The position numbers and the translations under genes are program-made. Shown here one piece after another: positions 1-5,784 of a DNA stretch of 21,873 bases (its first letter is position 1; each line of letters begins with the position of its first letter). Below the pieces are notes generated by a model that worked only from the letters and a program-made list of their open reading frames with translations, did not search any database and was not told where the DNA came from. Origin of the DNA: an uncultured Blautia sp. (GTDB taxonomy: Bacteria; Bacillota; Clostridia; Lachnospirales; Lachnospiraceae). The stretch is taken from contig CAMOXX010000021.1 in assembly GCA_946629475.1 (NCBI GenBank), positions 1 through 21,873 on the forward strand, read 5' to 3'.

Positions 1-2
1 CA

Positions 3-47
3 GGAGTGATCCGCGGATCCTCTGATCAGAATCTGAAACAACAGTAA
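3..47 (+). CDS. Possible C-terminal end of an upstream gene (partial)
   Basis: Fourteen codons run in frame from base 3 to a TAA at 45-47, ending in residues DQNLKQQ. The open frame is too short to identify. Its position directly before a hairpin and two sugar-type ABC permeases is where the solute-binding lipoprotein gene normally sits, so it may be the tail of that protein. This is inference from gene order only; another frame is closed by TGA at 24-26 and cannot be excluded as the real one. Confidence 0.3.
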   Translation, partial: GVIRGSSDQNLKQQ

Positions 48-78
48 AGTACAGCGGTCTGTCAGGACCGCTGTACTT
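47..78 (+). terminator. Perfect 13-bp hairpin at the head of the permease operon
   Basis: AAGTACAGCGGTC (47-59) and GACCGCTGTACTT (66-78) are perfect reverse complements around a six-base loop. No run of T follows, so this is not a classical intrinsic terminator. In binding-protein ABC operons a hairpin between the binding-protein gene and the permeases commonly stabilises the upstream mRNA or gives partial termination, so that more binding protein is made than permease. That role is inferred here from position. Confidence 0.6.
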
Positions 79-144
79 CTCAGAACGGTATTTATGCGCC
101 CCGGGAGGGCGCAGGGATCCCCTTGCGGGAGAGAGGAAGAGAAC

Positions 145-1062
145 ATGACGGCGAAAAAGAAAAACAAGTTTATTCAGTATATGCCGTTTTATCTGATGGC
201 GCTTCCGGGCATCATTTACCTGATCTGCAACAACTTCATGCCTCTTTACGGAATGCTTCTGGCTTTTAAGAAGCTGGACGTCAGAAAGGGAATCATGGGA
301 AGCGACTGGGTCGGCTTTGACAATTTCAAGTTCCTTTTCCGGTCCAGAGCAGCCGGAACGATCATCCGGAACACGATCCTTTACAATCTGGCCTTCATCA
401 TTCTGGGAACAACCATTGCAGTAGCTCTGGCCATTCTCCTGAATGAAGTTCGCAGCAGGAAGTTCGCAAAGTTTTACCAGAGCGTCCTTTTGATCCCCTA
501 CCTGATCAGCTGGGTTCTGGCAAGCTACCTTACCTACGCCTTCCTGGCGCAGGACGTGGGTCTGATCAACAGCGTGCTGAAATTCTTCGGAGGCGAATCC
601 ATCGCATGGTATTCCTCCAAGCCCTACTGGCCTTTTATCCTGTTCTTCGTCTATATGTGGAAGGGCGTTGGATATATGCTGATCATCTATTATTCCAGCA
701 TCGTCAGCATCAGCGCGGACTATTTCGAGGCAGCCACCATCGACGGTGCGACCAAGTGGCAGCAGATCCGCTTCATCACGATCCCGCTGATCAAATCCAC
801 CGTAATCACGATGGTGATCCTGAATCTTGGACGTATCGCGAACTCCGACTTCGGTCTGTTTTACCAGATCCCGAGAAACTCCGGAGCGCTCTATGACGTG
901 ACCCAGACCATCGATGTGTATGTGTATAACGCATTGATGAACAACCACGACTTTGCAATGTCGGCAGCTGCGGCTGTGTTCCAGTCGGTCGTCGGCTTCG
1001 TCTTTATTCTGGCCGCGAACGCAGTGGTGAAACGTGTCAGCAAGCAGGACGCGCTGTTCTAA
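145..1062 (+). CDS. Sugar ABC transporter permease, LplB/UgpA type
   Basis: This is an inner-membrane permease of a carbohydrate-uptake ABC transporter (MalF/LplB side of the heterodimer), 305 aa. Six hydrophobic segments are visible, the first at about residues 11-40. The cytoplasmic EAA loop that contacts the ATPase reads EAATIDGA at about 195-202. I chose ATG at 145, preceded by GAGAGGAAGAGA, rather than the ATG at 94, because family members start with a short basic head like MTAKKKNKFIQYMPFYLMALPG. The second permease follows 16 bases after the stop, so the two are co-transcribed. The partner ATPase is not in the window; in this family a shared MsmX-like ATPase often serves several transporters. 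The substrate cannot be read from sequence; complex glycans or oligosaccharides are typical. Confidence 0.9.
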   Translation: MTAKKKNKFIQYMPFYLMALPGIIYLICNNFMPLYGMLLAFKKLDVRKGIMGSDWVGFDNFKFLFRSRAAGTIIRNTILYNLAFIILGTTIAVALAILLNEVRSRKFAKFYQSVLLIPYLISWVLASYLTYAFLAQDVGLINSVLKFFGGESIAWYSSKPYWPFILFFVYMWKGVGYMLIIYYSSIVSISADYFEAATIDGATKWQQIRFITIPLIKSTVITMVILNLGRIANSDFGLFYQIPRNSGALYDVTQTIDVYVYNALMNNHDFAMSAAAAVFQSVVGFVFILAANAVVKRVSKQDALF

Positions 1063-1078
1063 AAGGGGGAGAGAAAAA

Positions 1079-1978
1079 ATGGCTATTAAAACGAAAGACA
1101 GTACAAAATGGCAGGTCATCTCTCATGTGGCGCTGATGTTCTTCGCACTGTGTGCCCTGATCCCGTTCCTGCTCCTTCTGTCGGCTTCCTTCAGCGATGA
1201 GAGCGCGGTCATGACCAAAGGCTATGCCCTGATTCCGCACCAGTTCAGCATGGACGCCTATGCCTACATCGCGACCCGCTGGATGGAGATCGGCAAGAGC
1301 TATCTGATGACGATCCTCGTTACAGCCGTCGGAACCGGCATCAGCATCATCATCACCAGCATGTTCGCCTACACGCTTTCGATGAACTTCATCCCGGGCG
1401 TGAAGATCATGAACTTCCTCTGTATCTTCACGATGCTGTTCTCGGGCGGTGTGGTCGGAAGCTACTACATCTGGAGCAACGTGTTCCATATCAGGGATAC
1501 CATCTGGGCGCTGATTCTCCCGAATCTGATGATGAACGCCTTCAATGTGATCCTGGTTAAGAACTACTATCAGAACAGTATTCCGGCGGCGCTGCGGGAA
1601 GCGGCCCGGATCGATGGCTGCAGCGAGTTCGGTATCTTCTGGAAGATCGTCCTGCCGCTGTCCATCCCGATCAACGCTACCATCGGTCTGATGACCGGCC
1701 TTGCCTACTGGAACGACTGGACCAACGGTCTGTATTATCTGACTGAGAGAGGCGGAAGCCAGTACTATACGATTCAGCTGATGCTGAACAGGATCAGCCA
1801 GAACATCACCTGGCTTTCCAGCGCGGCCCAGGGTTCCGGTGTTACTACCGGGAGCGTCCCGACGACCACCTCCCGTATGGCCATCGGCGTCATCGGCCTT
1901 CTGCCGGTACTGATTGTATATCCATTCCTTCAGAAGTACTTTGTGAAAGGCATCACCGTAGGCGCGGTGAAGGAATAA
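1079..1978 (+). CDS. Sugar ABC transporter permease, LplC/YtcP type
   Basis: This is the second permease (MalG/LplC side), 299 aa, which pairs with the preceding gene product to form the membrane channel. Hydrophobic segments occur near residues 14-36, 75-100, 110-130, 142-162, 205-225 and 270-290, and the EAA loop reads EAARIDG at about 174-180. The start at 1079 follows a strong AAAAGGGGGAGAG site; the longer reading from 1034 would overlap the first permease and adds a head not expected in the family. The gene ends eight bases before a strong terminator, so it closes the operon. The two permeases look intact, with no frameshift. Confidence 0.9.
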   Translation: MAIKTKDSTKWQVISHVALMFFALCALIPFLLLLSASFSDESAVMTKGYALIPHQFSMDAYAYIATRWMEIGKSYLMTILVTAVGTGISIIITSMFAYTLSMNFIPGVKIMNFLCIFTMLFSGGVVGSYYIWSNVFHIRDTIWALILPNLMMNAFNVILVKNYYQNSIPAALREAARIDGCSEFGIFWKIVLPLSIPINATIGLMTGLAYWNDWTNGLYYLTERGGSQYYTIQLMLNRISQNITWLSSAAQGSGVTTGSVPTTTSRMAIGVIGLLPVLIVYPFLQKYFVKGITVGAVKE

Positions 1979-1985
1979 AGCTGTT

Positions 1986-2023
1986 AGGCTGCTGCAGAAA
2001 ACGGATGCAGCAGCCTTTTTTTG
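1986..2023 (+). terminator. Rho-independent terminator of the ABC permease operon
   Basis: AGGCTGCTGCA (1986-1996) and TGCAGCAGCCT (2006-2016) form a perfect 11-bp stem with a nine-base loop, directly followed by a T run to 2022. It lies eight bases after the permease stop codon, which fits factor-independent termination of the operon. Confidence 0.95.
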
Positions 2024-2042
2024 TTTCAGGAAAAGTATTCCG

Positions 2043-2051
2043 TGTTATAAT
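2043..2051 (+). promoter_or_regulatory. Extended -10 promoter element
   Basis: TG-T-TATAAT at 2043-2051 is a perfect extended -10 hexamer. The -35 region about 17 bases upstream (GTTTCA, 2023-2028) is weak, as is usual for extended -10 promoters. It would drive the broken gene start at 2116, so it is probably an orphaned promoter. Confidence 0.5.
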
Positions 2052-2115
2052 AACCTGGAGAGCTGAGCCATCTGTGCCAGACGAAAATTGACTTTAGAGT
2101 CAGGAGGGAACTGCG

Positions 2116-2217
2116 ATGAAAAGAAAATACCCACATCTTTCTTCTCCCATCACGCTTTCATGGATCGGGCGGACTTTGCAGGAATTTCTTTGCCAACTAC
2201 AACTGTACGATCATTGA
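2116..2217 (+). pseudogene. Truncated gene start resembling an FAD/NADH:flavin oxidoreductase N-terminus
   Basis: After a good AGGAGGGAA site, an ATG at 2116 opens a 33-codon reading frame beginning MKRKYPHLSSPITL and closing with TGA at 2215. The KYPHL(F)SPITxG opening is how many clostridial old-yellow-enzyme/2-enoate-reductase-like proteins begin, but the rest does not continue that fold, and no continuation of it was recognised before the REP-like palindrome at 2248. Promoter and ribosome site are intact, so I read this as the surviving 5' end of a deleted gene. The family call rests on about 14 residues and is tentative. A 67-codon frame over the same stretch (from 2088) runs into the palindrome and is not believable as a gene. 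The rest of 2024-2298 holds nothing else I recognise. Confidence 0.35.
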
Positions 2218-2247
2218 TGTCGTATCAGGGGAGTCATCAGAGAGAAC

Positions 2248-2290
2248 CATCGTGGGCAGGTTCCTTAACTCAAGGAACCTGCCCACGATG
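2248..2290. repeat. REP-like palindrome, copy 1
   Basis: CATCGTGGGCAGGTTCCTT (2248-2266) and its exact reverse complement (2272-2290) flank a five-base loop, giving a perfect 19-bp stem. The stop codon of the leftward ATPase gene lies nine bases away. The core GGCAGGTTCC is shared with the larger hairpin at 19044-19110. There is no T run on either side, so it is not a standard terminator. Dispersed palindromes of this kind in bacterial genomes are often mobilised by a Y1 REP-associated transposase; no such gene is in the window. Confidence 0.75.
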
Positions 2291-2298
2291 ATTCATAT

Positions 2299-3501
2299 TT
2301 ACAGAGCATCCAGATCTACTTCCGGCACTTCTTCGAGAGATTCTTCCCCGAGCTGCGTGATTTTAACTTTTCCGGCTTCGCCGTACTGGTACAGCTGATC
2401 CAGAAATTCTATAGCAGCGCGGATTTTGGTACGAAGCAGGTAACCTCCGGCCTCGGTTGCCTCGAGCAGTGTTTTTTCCGACAGGCCCGGAGACCAGTGA
2501 TAAGCTTCTCCATGCAGCGTCTGAATATTCATGATGACCTCGGAAATCTCCTGCCTGTTAAGAGGAGCAAGCTCCGGTGCAGAGAGAATGGCGTTCAGTG
2601 TCGCAAGCGCTTTCTTGCGGGAATCCGGATCCTCTGCGAAGATTTCTTCGGCTCCGGCAGTCTCATTTCGTTTGTCTATGACATCCTCGGCAAAAGAGGA
2701 GCTCATTGCAAACAGAGAAAAAACTCCTTCCAGTTTCGCTGACGGCTGAAGAAAGGACTGCATATTGACATACGATTTCATTCGGGTTTTCTTTCCAAGG
2801 CGTCCGATCAGTTCGGCTTCGTCAAACAGGAGTACCCAACCGCCATAGCCCAGGCTGCGGAAAAGATGGCTCATGAACTGGTAGTAGTCCATGCTGTGTT
2901 TGGTCTTGGAAAAGTTACGGTTAAACTTGGCAGTATTCCCTGTGAGTCTCTTGAAGCTTTTCCGAATCAGGGAAGCAGTGGTAAAATCTCCTTCCATATC
3001 TGCCAGAAAAGAGAGGCGTTCCTCTTCATCTGAGGTGCCCAGAAACGCTTTAAGCAGATAATAGATCTTGTCGGTTTCCAGTTCCTGCGCAGCATACCCC
3101 AGGAGCTCGGAGCTCACATTACTCCCTTGTGTCAGATCTTCCAACTTCTGGCGGAAGCCTGGCTGTGCAGATCCGGGGAGATAAGTGTTGGCAATCAGCT
3201 TCTGGTAAAGAAGATATGGCTTGTCAATTGGCGTTTCCTTGCCGAGGGAGACAAAAGAAACGACCATATTGGAGGAAAAGGCAGTCCCAATGATTGTATT
3301 CAGAAGGTGCGTTTTGCCTTCACCATAGCGCCCGGTGAATATCATTCCATCGGATTTGCCGCTCTCCCGGACAGATTCGAGCCGGGATGTGATTTTTTTC
3401 ATCATCCCGGGACGTGCTTCCGAAAAATACTCACCGACAATCCGGGAAGGAACTCCGGAACGAAGCGCCTCAATAATATGCCTTGCATTGTAATCAGCCA
3501 A
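2299..3501 (-). CDS. BREX-type P-loop ATPase (BrxC/BrxD family, DUF2791-like)
   Basis: A 400-aa protein of the P-loop family found in BREX phage-defence loci. The N-terminus (NARHIIEALRSGVPSR) is the signature opening of this family. Walker A is GRYGEGKTH (57-65) and Walker B is WVLLFDEAE (222-230), so ATP binding and hydrolysis look intact. It is much shorter than full BrxC/PglY (over 1000 aa), close to the small BrxD-like size. The start is a TTG at 3501 overlapping the TGA of the upstream ATPase gene by eight bases, with GGAAGGGGG upstream; the first in-frame ATG (about codon 33) would remove the conserved head. The overlap implies translational coupling and roughly matched amounts of the two ATPases. 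A regulatory or motor role on DNA with the divergent helicase is inference. Confidence 0.85.
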   Translation of the reverse strand: MADYNARHIIEALRSGVPSRIVGEYFSEARPGMMKKITSRLESVRESGKSDGMIFTGRYGEGKTHLLNTIIGTAFSSNMVVSFVSLGKETPIDKPYLLYQKLIANTYLPGSAQPGFRQKLEDLTQGSNVSSELLGYAAQELETDKIYYLLKAFLGTSDEEERLSFLADMEGDFTTASLIRKSFKRLTGNTAKFNRNFSKTKHSMDYYQFMSHLFRSLGYGGWVLLFDEAELIGRLGKKTRMKSYVNMQSFLQPSAKLEGVFSLFAMSSSFAEDVIDKRNETAGAEEIFAEDPDSRKKALATLNAILSAPELAPLNRQEISEVIMNIQTLHGEAYHWSPGLSEKTLLEATEAGGYLLRTKIRAAIEFLDQLYQYGEAGKVKITQLGEESLEEVPEVDLDAL

Positions 3502-4768
3502 GAGAACCGCCCCCTTCCTTTATATTCGCGGTATCGTTTGCAGATGTTTTTCGGTCGGCAGCTTTTCGGTTAACCAGATAGGGGAGTCCGATTCCGCCGT
3601 ACATAGACTGATCGATCAGCTTTTCGGCTTCGTCCTCCTGAAGCGCGGTTTCGCCGGCATTTTCCGGCCAGAGGATGTCATAGATCCGCTGGGCCATTTC
3701 GCAGAGAATATCCGGTTTATAGTGCTGATCCGCATAGCGGTCCAGGTCGATGATATCCGCAAATGCATTGAACCGGGTGCTTACCACTTCATTCTGCACC
3801 CTCATCCAGAGCGCCTGGTAGGATTTCATGCCATAGTTTTCATTATCCATCAGAACGCGGTCAAAACACAGCAGGAACATCAGGTGATGCATACTGTCAA
3901 TGTCGTCTATCAGCTGCCGGATGCTTTCGTAGGTATCTTCCCTGCGCACTTTCGCATAATGAATCGCTGAAGAGGAGGTCTTTTTCTGAAGAATCTCCAT
4001 GTCATCTATAACAACCAGGATCCCGGCAAATCCACCCAGGTGAGCTGTCTCTGAAAGAGAACGCAGAAGATGGCGCGCGTTGTATTTCGTGATGCGGGAA
4101 GGGGACAGCCCCAAAGCTCTCAGCTGGGAAAGCTTTACGGTTTTATCTCCGTACATGAAGGCGGATAACAGCTCTTTTTGGGATGGCTCCAATGTCGGAT
4201 GACCAAGAATGCTTCCGGTCAGAAGAGAGCAGCATGCGGCGAAATTGTTGTCAAGTAGAGGATTTCGGGTAAAATAAGTTCGTAAAAAGCGCCGGATCTC
4301 ACCTCTTGTGATGACATCGCCTTCTCCTGTTTCGGACAAATAGTCCATGAATGTCTTATTCTCCTCTATCTGGGCCGGATCATATCCCATCTCCCGGACG
4401 ATTTGCGCGGCGCAGCCGTGGAGAATCCGGTCCAGATCACACTGGCGCAGGATTTCCAGATATATTTCACGGAAATCATGGAGCCACACGGATTCTGCCG
4501 AAAAATGAACGGTCAGATAATTGTGTTCCAGGGCCTTTGAAAGCATCAGCCTGGAAAAGTGCGTTTTACCGGCACCGGGACGGCCGGTGACCATCTTGAT
4601 CTTGCTCCCGCCTTCCGGGATATATGTGTTGAGATACTGCTCTTCAAGAAAACTGATGAGAGGTTCCAGTCCGACTGTTATGTGCTCTGCAAGGGCAGAA
4701 GAGAGGGGAACGCCTCCATTCCGGAGAATGTCCATATCTTCTGAGGAAATCTTAGTGTGTTCTATCAT
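3494..4768 (-). CDS. BrxD-like P-loop ATPase
   Basis: A 424-aa ATPase distinct from, but related to, its downstream neighbour. The head ILRNGGVPL...HITVGLEPLISFLEEQ and the P-loop GRPGAGKTHFSR (62-73) match the BrxD-type arrangement (LRxGxVP, then VGLE, then GKT-F). Walker B is GILVVIDDME (249-258), with the acidic pair at 255-256. The C-terminal third is helical and ends in a basic, low-complexity tail (KAADRKTSANDTANIKEGG). The start is ATG with AAAGGAAA upstream. It is the middle gene of three, 23 bases after the helical-protein gene and overlapping the next ATPase by eight bases. Two different BREX-type ATPases encoded as a pair suggests a hetero-oligomeric assembly; this is not shown by the sequence. 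Confidence 0.8.
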   Translation of the reverse strand: MIEHTKISSEDMDILRNGGVPLSSALAEHITVGLEPLISFLEEQYLNTYIPEGGSKIKMVTGRPGAGKTHFSRLMLSKALEHNYLTVHFSAESVWLHDFREIYLEILRQCDLDRILHGCAAQIVREMGYDPAQIEENKTFMDYLSETGEGDVITRGEIRRFLRTYFTRNPLLDNNFAACCSLLTGSILGHPTLEPSQKELLSAFMYGDKTVKLSQLRALGLSPSRITKYNARHLLRSLSETAHLGGFAGILVVIDDMEILQKKTSSSAIHYAKVRREDTYESIRQLIDDIDSMHHLMFLLCFDRVLMDNENYGMKSYQALWMRVQNEVVSTRFNAFADIIDLDRYADQHYKPDILCEMAQRIYDILWPENAGETALQEDEAEKLIDQSMYGGIGLPYLVNRKAADRKTSANDTANIKEGGGSLG

Positions 4769-4791
4769 TCTTTATTTCCTTTCCCTGAGGC

Positions 4792-5577
4792 TTACTCTGC
4801 GGTGTTGACGGCGCTGAAAGTCAGGATGTATGTTTCGATACCTGTCCTGCCCAGTACCCGGATTCCGCTTTTTCCGTCACGGCTGGTTCCGAAAGTATAA
4901 TGCTGTCCTGTTTTGGAAACAATCCATTCATCCGGTCCTGCGGCATACAGCCTGGCAAGATCAAACGCGAACGCCTGCATGTCGTATTCCTTCCTGGCCC
5001 TTGCCATCAGCGCCAGGTTCTTATAAATTTTTGTCAGCATCTGGCTGCTTCCGAAACGGGCGCCGGAGCGGAGACAGGTGATCTCATATGCATCGGCAAG
5101 CTCGGCGAGGAAGGATGCCGGTTTAAAAGAAGCTTTGTTCAGCTTTTCCTGGCCGGCACGGATGGTCTCGGCGATATAGGAAGGGCGGAAACTGCTTATC
5201 TTTTTGCGGTTCATGAAAACTTCCTGGGAATCTGAGGCGACCCTGATTTTGTATGGGAACATTTCGTAAAGGCCTTTTTCGCCTTTGACATCGACGCCCT
5301 TTTCTTCACACGACGCAACCAGCTGGCGTGAAAAATCACCGTCTGAAAAATACGCAGCAGTATCAAAGGCAGAGGCGGCAGCCTCGTATTCACTGATTGC
5401 CTTTTCAAGAGAAGCAGATGCTTCTTTGATGGAAGAAAGGCATTTTTTCATATCGGACAAATTGCCGGTATCGGCATCCTTAAGGATAGCCTTCTGAAAT
5501 TTGGCGATATTGTTGGCAGCAGTCTTAAGATCAGCTCCTAAAGGGGCAAGAGCGGAATACAGATCTTCATAATTCAT
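4792..5577 (-). CDS. Uncharacterised helical protein, first gene of the ATPase operon
   Basis: A 261-aa soluble protein that I do not recognise. Residues 1-70 are strongly helical with alanine, lysine and glutamate spacing suggestive of a coiled coil; the remainder is mixed alpha/beta and ends in strands (GQHYTFGTSRDGKSGIRVLG). There is no signal peptide, membrane segment or evident catalytic motif. I chose ATG at 5577 because AAAGGAG sits eight bases upstream and the promoter at 5621-5649 lies just before it; the longer frame from 5649 would start inside that promoter. As the leader gene of a BREX-type ATPase operon it may be the substrate-sensing or scaffold subunit; TerB-type proteins are sometimes found beside such ATPases, but no TerB features are visible here. 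Confidence 0.75.
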   Translation of the reverse strand: MNYEDLYSALAPLGADLKTAANNIAKFQKAILKDADTGNLSDMKKCLSSIKEASASLEKAISEYEAAASAFDTAAYFSDGDFSRQLVASCEEKGVDVKGEKGLYEMFPYKIRVASDSQEVFMNRKKISSFRPSYIAETIRAGQEKLNKASFKPASFLAELADAYEITCLRSGARFGSSQMLTKIYKNLALMARARKEYDMQAFAFDLARLYAAGPDEWIVSKTGQHYTFGTSRDGKSGIRVLGRTGIETYILTFSAVNTAE

Positions 5578-5620
5578 GGGTTGTTCTCCTTTAATATATC
5601 TTGTTTTTTGACTGTGTATA

Positions 5621-5649
5621 AGTATACTCTGTCCTGAAAAAAGGTGCAA
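5621..5649 (-). promoter_or_regulatory. Promoter of the leftward ATPase operon
   Basis: Read on the minus strand, TTGCAC (5649-5644), a 17-base spacer and TATACT (5626-5621) make a good sigma-A-type promoter 44 bases before the ATG at 5577. Its -35 box lies within the first copy of the direct repeat TGCAATCA. Confidence 0.75.
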
Positions 5650-5672
5650 TCATTTTATGACCTTTGCAATCA
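5645..5672. promoter_or_regulatory. Direct repeat TGCAATCA covering both -35 boxes
   Basis: TGCAATCA occurs at 5645-5652 and again at 5665-5672, exactly 20 bases apart, or two helical turns. The first copy overlaps the leftward -35 and the second overlaps the rightward -35. Such phasing would let one DNA-binding protein control both divergent promoters from the same face. This is inference; no regulator gene is adjacent. Confidence 0.4.
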
Positions 5673-5691
5673 CACCCGGTTGTGATATGAT
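5664..5691 (+). promoter_or_regulatory. Promoter of the helicase gene with embedded operator-like palindrome
   Basis: TTGCAA (5664-5669), a 16-base spacer and TATGAT (5686-5691) form a promoter for the rightward helicase. The stretch 5669-5686, ATCACACCCGGTTGTGAT, is an 18-base palindrome with only one mismatched pair and fills the spacer, the classic place for a repressor site. The promoter runs back-to-back with the leftward one, with -35 boxes 14 bases apart. Confidence 0.65.
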
Positions 5692-5784
5692 GATTACAAC
5701 GCCAAAAGTCCTGAACCCGCGTAAATCTGCCTGCAGGCGGGTGAAAGAACCTGGGGCGTGCAGGACTGCAGGGGAGGTGAAAAA

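Noticed and set aside
1037..1489. 150-codon leftward frame opposite the second permease
   Set aside because: It lies entirely antisense to a clear permease gene and has a composition typical of a shadow frame (many His, Glu and Arg).
2088..2291. 67-codon open frame after the ABC operon
   Set aside because: It begins with no ribosome site and its last third is one arm and loop of the palindrome; the adjacent frame from 2116 has the proper site.
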